Notes under the pieces: model-generated
Seen by the model: the letters and a program-made list of their open reading frames with translations, nothing else
Database searches by the model: none
Told to the model about the DNA's origin: nothing
Part shown: positions 35,169-42,416 of the stretch, one piece after another
How the letters are laid out: each line of letters opens with the position of its first letter
How positions within the stretch are numbered: the stretch's first letter is position 1
Origin: Streptomyces ureilyticus
GTDB lineage: Bacteria > Actinomycetota > Actinomycetes > Streptomycetales > Streptomycetaceae
DNA length: 64,000 bases
Direction: 5' to 3'
NCBI RefSeq assembly: GCF_011045025.1
Contig: NZ_JAAKZX010000009.1
Span: 40,534-104,533 of the forward strand
Translations under genes and position numbers: made by a program

Positions 35169-36413
35169 TTACTTCTTCAGCTTGGGCGTGATGGCGGACG
35201 CAGCCTTCCGCGCGGCGGCCTGCGGGCTGGAGCTGCCCGTGAGGGACGCCTGGAGGGCCTCGGCCATCGCCTGCGACATCTGCGGGTAGTTCGGGCCGTA
35301 CGAGCGGGGGCGGGCATTGGCGAACTCCTGCACGAAGACCTTCAGGGTGGGGTCGGTGGCCCACTTGCCCGCGTCGGCCATGTCGGAGCGGGCGGGCAAC
35401 AGGCCGAGCCCGTCGAGGTACTTGGCCAGGACCGTCTTCTCCTGGCTGCGCACGATGGCCTCCCAGCACTGGTCGGCCTTGCCGCTGGTCTTGAGGATCA
35501 CCCAGTTCTCACCGCCGAGGCAGCTCGCCGGCTCCTTGTCGACGGGAATCGGTACGACGCCCCACTTGACCTTCGTCTGCTCCTGCAGGGCGGGCAGTTG
35601 CCAGGGCCCGTTGATCTGCATGGCCGCACGGCCGGACACGAACTGGGTGTTGGCGTCCTGCTGCGTCCAGCCCACGCTCTGCTTCGACATCGAGCCGGCG
35701 TCCACCAACTCCTTGAGGAACCCGAGCGCCTTGGCACCGTCGGTGCCGAAGGTGTCCAGATCGCCTCCGGTGGACCACAGGAAAGGCTCGAACTGGAAGA
35801 CGCCCTCCTCGGTCTTGATCGCACTCATGGCGAACCCGAATGTGTCGCCCTTGGTGAGCTTCTTCGCCGCCTCGGCAAGCTCGTCCCAGGTCTTCGGGGG
35901 CTCCACGCCCGCGGCCTCGAGCATCTCGGTGTTGTAGTACAGGCAGAGGCAGTTGGAGTTGTTCGGCACGGAGTACGTCTTGCCGTCGATGACGCCGCTG
36001 TTCCACGGGCCCTCGTAGTACGCCTTCGACTGGCCCCACTTCTTCACGCGGTCGGTGAGGTCGGTGAGGAGTCCCTGCGGGACGAAGGAGTTCATCGAGG
36101 TGTTGTCGACGATCGCGATGTCCGGCAGGTCCCCGGAGGCGGCGCCCTTGATGATCGCGGGCTCCAGCTCGGCGAAGGGGAAGGTCCGCCGGGTGATCTT
36201 CACGCCGACCTGCTTCTCGATGTCGGCGATGAGGGCCTTCATCCCGGGCTGACGGGCCTCCTCGACGAGGTAGTCCCACCAGACGAGCTCGTTGGAGCCG
36301 GACGAGCCGCTCTCCGAGCCGCCGCAGGCGGTGAGCGGGCCGGCCAGGCCCGCGGCGAGAACTCCAGAGCCCGATATCCGCATGAACGAGCGGCGGTCGA
36401 ACCGGTTCGACAT
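35169..36413 (-). CDS. Sugar ABC transporter substrate-binding lipoprotein
   Basis: A 414-residue extracytoplasmic solute-binding protein. The N-terminus MSNRFDRRSFMRISGSGVLAAGLAGPLTACGGS contains a Tat-type RRSF and a lipobox LTAC, so it is anchored to the outer face of the membrane after lipid attachment to the cysteine. The mature part follows the type-I maltose-binding fold (NELVWWDYLVEEARQPGMKALIADIEKQ…). Its codons 1-6 are themselves the palindrome 36396-36411. It begins 25 bases after the LacI stop, so it may be read from the LacI promoter, an internal one, or both. Confidence 0.92.
   Translation of the reverse strand: MSNRFDRRSFMRISGSGVLAAGLAGPLTACGGSESGSSGSNELVWWDYLVEEARQPGMKALIADIEKQVGVKITRRTFPFAELEPAIIKGAASGDLPDIAIVDNTSMNSFVPQGLLTDLTDRVKKWGQSKAYYEGPWNSGVIDGKTYSVPNNSNCLCLYYNTEMLEAAGVEPPKTWDELAEAAKKLTKGDTFGFAMSAIKTEEGVFQFEPFLWSTGGDLDTFGTDGAKALGFLKELVDAGSMSKQSVGWTQQDANTQFVSGRAAMQINGPWQLPALQEQTKVKWGVVPIPVDKEPASCLGGENWVILKTSGKADQCWEAIVRSQEKTVLAKYLDGLGLLPARSDMADAGKWATDPTLKVFVQEFANARPRSYGPNYPQMSQAMAEALQASLTGSSSPQAAARKAASAITPKLKK
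36396..36411. promoter_or_regulatory. LacI operator overlapping the binding-protein start codon
   Basis: GTCGAACCGGTTCGAC, a perfect 16-bp palindrome, covers the last base of the ATG and codons 2-6 of the binding-protein gene. An identical palindrome lies at the LacI start (37600-37615). Confidence 0.75.
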
Positions 36414-36438
36414 GTGCTTCTCCCAGAGGGTGCGTGGA

Positions 36439-37620
36439 TCAACTGCGCGTCTGCGCGGGGCCGGTGCTCGCGCGGACCGTGAGTTCGGGGGTGAGCAGGT
36501 GCTGCCGGGGCCTTGCAGTCGAGGAGCCCGCCAGCCGTTCCAGCAGCAGGTCCACGGCGAGCCGGCCCATGACGTCCGACGAGTTGTCGAAGCCGGTCAT
36601 CATCGGGGTGACCGTCTCGGCCCAGCGGGCGCCGACGACGCCGGTCACCGAGACATCGCCGGGCACGGACAGTCCGGCCCGGTCGAGCCCGCGGTACAGG
36701 CCCACGAGCGCGGCCTCGTTGAGCACCACGAGCCCGGTCGTCAGCGGGTCGTGATCGAGGAGTTCCTGGACGACCGCCTCGCCGGAGGCCGCGTCGTCCC
36801 CGCAGTGGTGGATCTCGCCGGTCAGCCCCAGCTCGTCGACGGCCACCCGGAAGCCGTCGACGGCTCGGTGCGCCGCCTCATAGCCCACGGCGAACAGCTC
36901 CCGCGGCCGGTTCACCAGGGCGAGCCGCCGGTGACCGAGCTCGGCGAGATGCCGTACGCAGCGGGCGGTGAGCTCCGTCCAGTCCATGTCGACCCAGGAC
37001 AGGGCATCGGGGTCCGCGGTCCGCCCCATGGTGACGAAGGGGAACCCCGTGCCGAGGAGCCGGTCCACCCGCGAGTCCTGGACACGTATCTCCATCAGGA
37101 TCGCGCCGTCCACGCGGCGTTGGCCCACCAGCCGGTCGAAGGCCTCGTCCCAGCCCTCACCGCTGCGGGACAGCAGTACGTCGTGGTCGTGAACGGCGGC
37201 GGCGTCGATCACCGCGCTGAGGAAGTCGAGCTGCATGTCGGTGTAGCGCCGTCCGGCCGGCGGGAACACCACACCGATGGACTGGGTCCGGCCGTGGGCC
37301 AGGGCGCGGGCGCTTGCGTTGGGCTGGAAGCCGTGCTCGTCGATGACCTTCTGGATGCGCAGCCGGGTCCGTTCCGAGATCGGCCGCTTGCCGCTCAGGG
37401 CGTACGAGACCGTGCTGCGCGAGACACCGGCGAGGCGGGCGATCTCGCCGATGTTGACGGGGGTGGGGCTGCCGCTGTTCACGGGTATGCGACTGCCTTT
37501 GGTCGCAGAGTTGGGGCCGCTGGTCGCAGGGGTGTCGCCGCTGGCCACGGGAGGGTGGCCGCCGTCGCGCACGGGAGTGCGGCTGCTTTCGGCCACCTCG
37601 TCGAACCGGTTCGACACCAC
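36439..37620 (-). CDS. LacI family transcriptional regulator of the GH31/ABC operon
   Basis: A 393-residue LacI-type repressor. The helix-turn-helix NIGEIARLAGVSRSTVSYALSG is preceded by an unusual 50-odd-residue leader rich in Pro, Ser, Thr and Gly; the binding-protein-like effector domain begins SIGVVFPPAGRRYTDMQL. GTG at 37620 is chosen because GGGGAGG lies seven bases upstream (GTG at 37617 is also possible). Its own start codons contain the operator palindrome, as does the start of the next gene, so autoregulation plus control of the transport genes is expected. First gene of the operon; the ligand is probably the imported sugar. Confidence 0.88.
   Translation of the reverse strand: MVSNRFDEVAESSRTPVRDGGHPPVASGDTPATSGPNSATKGSRIPVNSGSPTPVNIGEIARLAGVSRSTVSYALSGKRPISERTRLRIQKVIDEHGFQPNASARALAHGRTQSIGVVFPPAGRRYTDMQLDFLSAVIDAAAVHDHDVLLSRSGEGWDEAFDRLVGQRRVDGAILMEIRVQDSRVDRLLGTGFPFVTMGRTADPDALSWVDMDWTELTARCVRHLAELGHRRLALVNRPRELFAVGYEAAHRAVDGFRVAVDELGLTGEIHHCGDDAASGEAVVQELLDHDPLTTGLVVLNEAALVGLYRGLDRAGLSVPGDVSVTGVVGARWAETVTPMMTGFDNSSDVMGRLAVDLLLERLAGSSTARPRQHLLTPELTVRASTGPAQTRS
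37600..37615. promoter_or_regulatory. LacI operator overlapping the regulator's start
   Basis: GTCGAACCGGTTCGAC, identical to the site at 36396-36411, here within the first codons of the regulator. Confidence 0.75.
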
Positions 37621-37668
37621 GGACACACCTCCCCCACACCCAGAGTCGTTCGACATTTCGCACGTCAG

Positions 37669-37722
37669 CCGGTTCACCGAACCGGCGTGCCGAACGTAGG
37701 AGTGACACAGGTCTCATGTCAA
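37669..37722 (-). promoter_or_regulatory. Promoter with overlapping operator-like repeat for the LacI operon
   Basis: On the minus strand, TTGACA (37717-37722) and TACGTT (37693-37698) are spaced 18 bases apart. Just after the predicted start site lies CCGGTTC-acc-GAACCGG (37669-37685), a perfect inverted repeat built from the same GAACCGG half-sites as the two 16-bp operators. Bound repressor there would block transcription initiation or escape. Confidence 0.65.
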
Positions 37723-37761
37723 CGGGCAGTAACCAAGAAGTTTCTGACGCGACGCAAGCAC

Positions 37762-38292
37762 TCAGACCCGCGGAGCGCCCAGGCGTTCTTCCAGTCGGCC
37801 CAGCAACTCCCCCAGAAGCGCGCCGAGTTCGCCCTGCGTCGAGGTGTCGAGGCCGGACAGGACGGCCGTCTCGTACGCGAGTTGTTCCGGGACGATTTCA
37901 TCGACGAGCTCGCGTCCGGCGTCGGTGAGACGCAGATGGGCGACGCGCCGGTCACGGCTGTCACCGCGGCGCTCGACGAGATCGCGCTCGGTCAGCTGCT
38001 TGAGCCGCTTGGCGACGGCGGCGCCGGAGGAGAAGGTCTCCCGGGCCAGCTCGCCGGGGGTCAGCTCCCGGCCGGTGCGGCGCAGCGCGGCCAGCAGCTC
38101 GAACTCGGGACGGGTGAGCCCGGCATGGCGCAACGGAGCGTCCTCTGCCTCCCGGAGCAGGGCGGCACAACGGTTGATGCGGCCGATGATCTCTATGGGT
38201 CCGGTGTCGAAGTCGGGGCGCACCGTCCGCCACTGCCGCACCACCTCCGCGACGGTGTCCCCCGCTGTCGCCCGCCCATTCGCTGTCGTCAT
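37762..38292 (-). CDS. MarR family transcriptional regulator
   Basis: A 176-residue winged-helix regulator. Dimerisation helices flank LTRPEFELLAALRRTGRELTPGELARETFSSGAAVAKRLKQLTERDLVERRGDSRDRRVAHLRLTDAGRELVDE, the full MarR DNA-binding domain with the DxR wing. It probably senses a small phenolic or lipid. The ATG at 38292 follows GGGGGCG. Its upstream region, shared with the DUF5134 gene, carries GTACACCC twice, 22 bases apart (38393-38400, 38415-38422). Confidence 0.87.
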   Translation of the reverse strand: MTTANGRATAGDTVAEVVRQWRTVRPDFDTGPIEIIGRINRCAALLREAEDAPLRHAGLTRPEFELLAALRRTGRELTPGELARETFSSGAAVAKRLKQLTERDLVERRGDSRDRRVAHLRLTDAGRELVDEIVPEQLAYETAVLSGLDTSTQGELGALLGELLGRLEERLGAPRV

Positions 38293-38502
38293 GCCTGTGC
38301 GCCCCCGAGTGCGTGCAGTCCTGCCGTCGTACCAATGCTGCGAGCGTACGGTGTCCGGTCTGCCCGGCGCGCGGCACCCGTTCCGGAGGGAAGTACACCC
38401 CGGGCGCTCCCCGCGTACACCCTTGCGCTCGCGTGCACGCGATCCGGCCTGGGCATCTCTTCGACCGGACTGTGCGAACACCGTCGATCGGGGAGGTGCG
38501 CG

Positions 38503-39036
38503 GTGCACGGACCGGTGCCGTCGGACTGGCTGCTCGTCGCGCTGTGCGCGACGACCGGGGCCTACTGCGTCGTGCGCATGCGCAGTTCCGTCGAGGAACA
38601 GCGCCGCACGGCGGGCGATGAGGCGCTCATGGGATTCGGTATGGCCGCGATGGCCGTACCCGCCGCGGCGCTGACGCCGCCGAGATGGGCCTGGCTCGTC
38701 TGCGCGGCAGTGTTCGGCGCGGCCGCGCTGCGCGCCCTGTGGGCGGCTCGGACCTGCCACCATCATCTGCACCATCTGGTGGGCGCGGCCGCGATGTTCT
38801 ACATGGCGGTGGTGATGGCAGGCGGGACACACTCAGGGCTCCCCGCGCTCACCGGGGCACTTTTCGCGTACTTCACCGGATACGTGCTGTGGACCGGGAC
38901 GCGCCTGGTGCCGGCCGTCGTCGACACACCCGAAGGGGGCACCCGCACGGTCGGCTGGGGAGACCGTCCGGAGCTGGCGCTGACCTGCCGGCTTTCGATG
39001 GGGATCGGGATGCTCGCCATGCTGCTCACCGTGTGA
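38503..39036 (+). CDS. DUF5134 family membrane protein
   Basis: A 177-residue integral membrane protein with five or six hydrophobic segments and a central histidine cluster ARTCHHHLHHLVGAAAMFYMAV, the mark of DUF5134 proteins, which may bind copper or another metal. The GTG start has GGGAGG six bases upstream; the long upstream reading frame is rejected as a non-coding image of the LacI gene. Adjacent to an M56 peptidase gene, a frequent neighbour in metal or cell-envelope regulation. Confidence 0.78.
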   Translation: MHGPVPSDWLLVALCATTGAYCVVRMRSSVEEQRRTAGDEALMGFGMAAMAVPAAALTPPRWAWLVCAAVFGAAALRALWAARTCHHHLHHLVGAAAMFYMAVVMAGGTHSGLPALTGALFAYFTGYVLWTGTRLVPAVVDTPEGGTRTVGWGDRPELALTCRLSMGIGMLAMLLTV

Positions 39037-39128
39037 GGGGCCGCCGGGCCTGTACGAGATCGTGGTCTGTGTCACTTTGCCCCGGCAGCCCGTATCCCCT
39101 TGCCGCGCCGCCCAAATAGGCTGACCCC

Positions 39129-40064
39129 ATGATGGTCCCCGCGGCACTGCTGCTGCTCGGCGCCCTGGCCGCCGTCCTGGCTCCGCGGCTGCTCGCCCGA
39201 GCCGACTGGGCGGACCGCGAACCGGTGGTCGCCCTCTGGGTGTGGCAGTGCGTGGTGGTGGCGGTCCTGCTGTGCTGCGTGCTGTCGATGACACTCAGCG
39301 CGGCTGCCGCCTGGCAGGCGGTGCGCGGCCATGTGTTCGCCCCCGCCCCGAACCACGTGGTGGACGCCTACGCACTCGCCGAAGCAGGCCCCTGGGCCGC
39401 GGCGACCGCCGTGGCGCTCGCCTGCGGCGGCCTGTGGAGCGCGGCGATGCTGGTCCGCGAGATCGTCCGGGCCCGTGCGCGCCGCCGCCGCGAGCGGACC
39501 GAACTCCAGGTACGCGCCCCGCTGATGCCGGGCGAGGAGCCCGGCAGCGACCGGCTCGTCGTACTCGAGGGCGAGCGTCCGGATGCCTGGTGGCTCCCCG
39601 GGGCGGCACCCCAACTCGTCATCACCACCGCCGCGTTGCGCCGCCTCAAGGGGAGCCAGCTGGACGCCGTGCTCGCGCATGAGCAGGGGCACGCGCGGGC
39701 CCGGCACGACTGGCTGCTGCACTCCTCGGCAGCGCTGGCCAACGGCTTTCCGCAGGTACCCGTGTTCGCCGCGTTCCGCGACGAGATGCACCGCCTGGTC
39801 GAACTCGCCGCCGACGACATGGCGTCCCGCCGCTTCGGCCGCCTGACGACCGCCCTCGCACTGGTGGAACTGAACGAGGACAGGGGCGTGTTCGGCCCCT
39901 GCCCCACCCCGCACGCCCATGTCCCGCAGCGCGTCAACCGCCTGCTCACTCCCCCGGACCGCCTTCCGCCCGCCCATCGGCTGCGACTGACGGCAGCTGC
40001 GGCGCTGGTGCCGGTGATTCCGCTACTGGTGACGTTCGTGCCAGGGCTGCGGGCGCTCGGGTAA
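39129..40064 (+). CDS. M56 family membrane metallopeptidase
   Basis: A 311-residue BlaR/MecR-type membrane zinc peptidase lacking the sensor domain. Helices span about 3-20, 35-58, 88-112 and 282-305. The zinc motif HEQGH is at 184-188, followed by the third-ligand region LVELAADDMA. In actinobacteria such proteins are usually beside BlaI-type regulators, but none is adjacent here. It may degrade a repressor or a membrane protein. Confidence 0.88.
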   Translation: MMVPAALLLLGALAAVLAPRLLARADWADREPVVALWVWQCVVVAVLLCCVLSMTLSAAAAWQAVRGHVFAPAPNHVVDAYALAEAGPWAAATAVALACGGLWSAAMLVREIVRARARRRRERTELQVRAPLMPGEEPGSDRLVVLEGERPDAWWLPGAAPQLVITTAALRRLKGSQLDAVLAHEQGHARARHDWLLHSSAALANGFPQVPVFAAFRDEMHRLVELAADDMASRRFGRLTTALALVELNEDRGVFGPCPTPHAHVPQRVNRLLTPPDRLPPAHRLRLTAAAALVPVIPLLVTFVPGLRALG

Positions 40065-40132
40065 CCAAACGCACAAGAAGACCTACACACCGGAGTTGGC
40101 CTTCCGCCCCACCGGTCGGCGAGGATCGTTCC

Positions 40133-40861
40133 ATGCGCTCCCCCACCGTTGACTCGCCACCCCGCACCGCGGCCCCCACAGCCGCCGTCCGCGCCGCGGT
40201 GGCCCTCGCTGTCCCCTCCGTGCTGCTGATCGCGCTGGTCGCCCTGTCCTGGGACCCGCTGATGGACCTGGACGGCGATATCGCGCGTACGACGCACGGG
40301 TGGGCGGTCGACGAGCCCGACGTCACGCACACGTCCCGCATCCTGACGGACTGGGTCTGGGACCCCTGGACCATGCGCGCCCTGGCCACAGCGACCGTGC
40401 TCTGGCTGATCATCCGGCGCTCGGCCTGGCGGCCCGCCCTGTGGCTGGGGGCCGCCACCCTCCTCGGAACCCTGCTTCAGCAGGGCATGAAGGCCGCGGT
40501 CGGACGGGAGCGCCCCGTGTGGCGCGACCCCGTGGACTCCGCCCACTACGCCGCCTTCCCGTCCGGCCACGCCATGACGGCGGCGGTGGTCTGCGGCCTG
40601 CTGCTCTGGCTCCTGCACCTGTACGGCGCCGGGCGCGTCCTGTGGCGCATCGCCCTGACCCTCGCGGCGGTCTCCGTCATCGGCGTGGGCCTCACCCGCG
40701 TCTGGAACGGCGTGCACTGGCCGACGGACGTACTCGGCGGCTGGCTACTCGGCGCACTGACCGTCGCGCTGACGGTGGTGTCGTACGAGCGGTGGCGGAC
40801 GCCTGCAACCGAGGTGCCACAGCGGCCACTCGCCGAACAGGAAGCACAAGAACACCGGTAA
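40133..40861 (+). CDS. PAP2 superfamily phosphatase
   Basis: A 242-residue membrane phosphatase with the three-part PAP2 signature: KAAVGRERPVWRDPVD, PSGHAMTA and RVWNGVHWPTDVLGGW. It has several hydrophobic helices and would act on lipid phosphates such as undecaprenyl diphosphate or phosphatidate at the outer membrane face. It starts 68 bases after the M56 gene on the same strand and may be co-transcribed with it and the HAD gene. Confidence 0.9.
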   Translation: MRSPTVDSPPRTAAPTAAVRAAVALAVPSVLLIALVALSWDPLMDLDGDIARTTHGWAVDEPDVTHTSRILTDWVWDPWTMRALATATVLWLIIRRSAWRPALWLGAATLLGTLLQQGMKAAVGRERPVWRDPVDSAHYAAFPSGHAMTAAVVCGLLLWLLHLYGAGRVLWRIALTLAAVSVIGVGLTRVWNGVHWPTDVLGGWLLGALTVALTVVSYERWRTPATEVPQRPLAEQEAQEHR

Positions 40862-40871
40862 GGTCCTGCGC

Positions 40872-41573
40872 GTGACTGCTGTCTTATTCGACTTCTCCGG
40901 AACGCTCTTCCGTATCGAATCCACCGAGTCCTGGCTGCGGGCAGTGCTGGCCGAGTCGGAAGTCTCCCTTCCCGAGCCGGAGTTGATCCGGGTGGCCCGG
41001 GAACTGGAAAAGGCGGGCGCGCTGCCGGGCGGGTCCTTCCCCTCGGGGCGGATCCCCGAGGAGCTCGCCCACGTGTGGGAGATCCGCGACAAGAGCGCCG
41101 AGCTGCACCGCGCCGCGTACACCGGTCTCTCCCGTCAGGTGCCGCTGCCCGATCCCGCCCTGCACGACGCGCTGTACGCCCGCCATATGGCACCGGCCGC
41201 GTGGCGCCCGTACCCCGATACGGCCGAGGTGCTGGGCGCGCTGCGTGAGCGCGGTGTGGCGGTCGGTGTGGTCAGCAACATCGGCTGGGACCTGCGGCCC
41301 GTCTTCCGTGACCACGGCATCGACCCGTACGTCGACGCCTACGTCCTGTCGTACGAACACGGCATCCAGAAGCCGGACCCACGCCTGTTCGCGACCGCCT
41401 GCGCCGCACTCGGCGTCGATCCGCGGGACACGCTGATGGTGGGCGACAGCCGCCATGCGGACGGCGGGGCGGCGGCTCTGGGCTGCGCGGTGCACTTCGT
41501 CGACCATCTGCCGGTGACCGAGCGCCCGGACGGGCTCCGGCCGGTATTGGGCCTGGTCGGCTCAGGGCTCTGA
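40872..41573 (+). CDS. HAD superfamily hydrolase
   Basis: A 233-residue haloacid-dehalogenase-fold protein with nucleophile motif FDFSGTLFR (residues 6-14; the usual second Asp is replaced by Ser, which weakens a phosphatase assignment), motif II VVSNIGWDL and motifs III/IV KPDPRLFATACAALGV … MVGDSRHADGGAA. GTG start with AAGG upstream; it lies ten bases after the PAP2 stop, so it is in that operon. A 12-bp hairpin follows its stop. Confidence 0.87.
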   Translation: MTAVLFDFSGTLFRIESTESWLRAVLAESEVSLPEPELIRVARELEKAGALPGGSFPSGRIPEELAHVWEIRDKSAELHRAAYTGLSRQVPLPDPALHDALYARHMAPAAWRPYPDTAEVLGALRERGVAVGVVSNIGWDLRPVFRDHGIDPYVDAYVLSYEHGIQKPDPRLFATACAALGVDPRDTLMVGDSRHADGGAAALGCAVHFVDHLPVTERPDGLRPVLGLVGSGL

Positions 41574-41578
41574 ATGTC

Positions 41579-41619
41579 CCGTCCGCCTGGACGATCCCCC
41601 GCGTCGCCCAGGCGGACGG
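41579..41619 (+). terminator. Terminator after the HAD gene
   Basis: CCGTCCGCCTGG (41579-41590) and CCAGGCGGACGG (41608-41619) form a perfect 12-bp stem with a 17-base loop, six bases after the stop codon. A second, smaller hairpin GACCCCT-gaga-AGGGGTC follows at 41632-41649. Confidence 0.75.
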
Positions 41620-41666
41620 CAGCCCGAAAGGGACCCCTGAGAAGGGGTCGCCATGGACCCGCCGAG

Positions 41667-41691
41667 TATAGTTGGCTGGCAGCCAGTCAAC
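41667..41691 (+). promoter_or_regulatory. Promoter/operator of the TetR gene
   Basis: A -10-like TATAGT (41667-41672) overlaps the inverted repeat GTTGGCTGGC-a-GCCAGTCAAC (41671-41691), nine of ten arm positions paired, 15 bases upstream of the TetR start. This is the usual position of a TetR autoregulatory site. Confidence 0.65.
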
Positions 41692-41705
41692 GCAGGAGTT
41701 ACAGG

Positions 41706-42416
41706 ATGTCCCCCCGTAGCCGCTCGGTCAATGAAGAGTTGCGGCGGCGATCCCGGGAAAAGCTGCTGCAGGCCGCACTTGAGCTGGTCAGCGCGCATGG
41801 TTACGAGGCGACAACACTTGGCGACATCGCGGACCGCGCGGGCTCCGCGCGCGGACTCGTCTCGTACTACTTCCCGGGCAAGCGGCAGCTCGTGCAGTCG
41901 GCTGTCCACCGGCTGATGCACTGCACGCTCCGGGAGGCGCTGGAGCGGGAGCCGCGCACCGAGGACGGGCGGGAACGCTTGGCGCGCGCCATCGACGCGG
42001 TCCTGGGCCTGGCCCGGGACCATCCGGTGCTGATGCGCCAGCACATGGCCGGGATACTGCAGGCTGAGGGGTTCGTGCAGTGCCCGGAGCAGCAGCGCCT
42101 GGCGGAACTGCTCAGCGACACCGTCACCCGGTACGGTTCCGCGGATCCCGCCGCCGACTATCCGATGCTGCGGGCACTGCTGATGGGCTCGGTGTACGCG
42201 GCCCTGGTGCCGGGCGTTCCGATGCCGCTGGCGACCCTGCGGGCCGAGCTGTTCAAGCGTTACCGGCTCGACTGGAAGCTGGGTGTCCCGCCGGACGCCG
42301 AAGCGCCCGGCGGGACGTATGGCGCAGACCTGTCACGGTTCTTCTCGCCCGAGGACCGCGAAGCCGACGCGGCAGGCCGGGCCGGTCGCGTCGGTCAGCC
42401 TCGCCAGCCGAAGTAG
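41706..42416 (+). CDS. TetR family transcriptional regulator
   Basis: A 236-residue TetR repressor. The DNA-binding part REKLLQAALELVSAHGYEATTLGDIADRAGSARGLVSYYFPGKRQLVQSAVHRL is standard; the ligand-binding part follows. ATG at 41706 has GCAGGAG upstream. A near-perfect 21-bp inverted repeat directly upstream suggests autoregulation; no divergent target gene is evident. Its last 22 bases overlap the convergent LVIVD gene. Confidence 0.9.
   Translation: MSPRSRSVNEELRRRSREKLLQAALELVSAHGYEATTLGDIADRAGSARGLVSYYFPGKRQLVQSAVHRLMHCTLREALEREPRTEDGRERLARAIDAVLGLARDHPVLMRQHMAGILQAEGFVQCPEQQRLAELLSDTVTRYGSADPAADYPMLRALLMGSVYAALVPGVPMPLATLRAELFKRYRLDWKLGVPPDAEAPGGTYGADLSRFFSPEDREADAAGRAGRVGQPRQPK

Noticed and set aside
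36292..38502. Upstream part of a 914-codon plus-strand frame
   Set aside because: It covers the minus-strand LacI and MarR genes without any domain; only the last 177 codons from GTG 38503 with a good ribosome-binding site are real.
38831..40717. Long minus-strand frame opposite the M56 and PAP2 genes
   Set aside because: The plus-strand genes carry HEQGH and PAP2 signatures; the minus frame has no recognisable domain.
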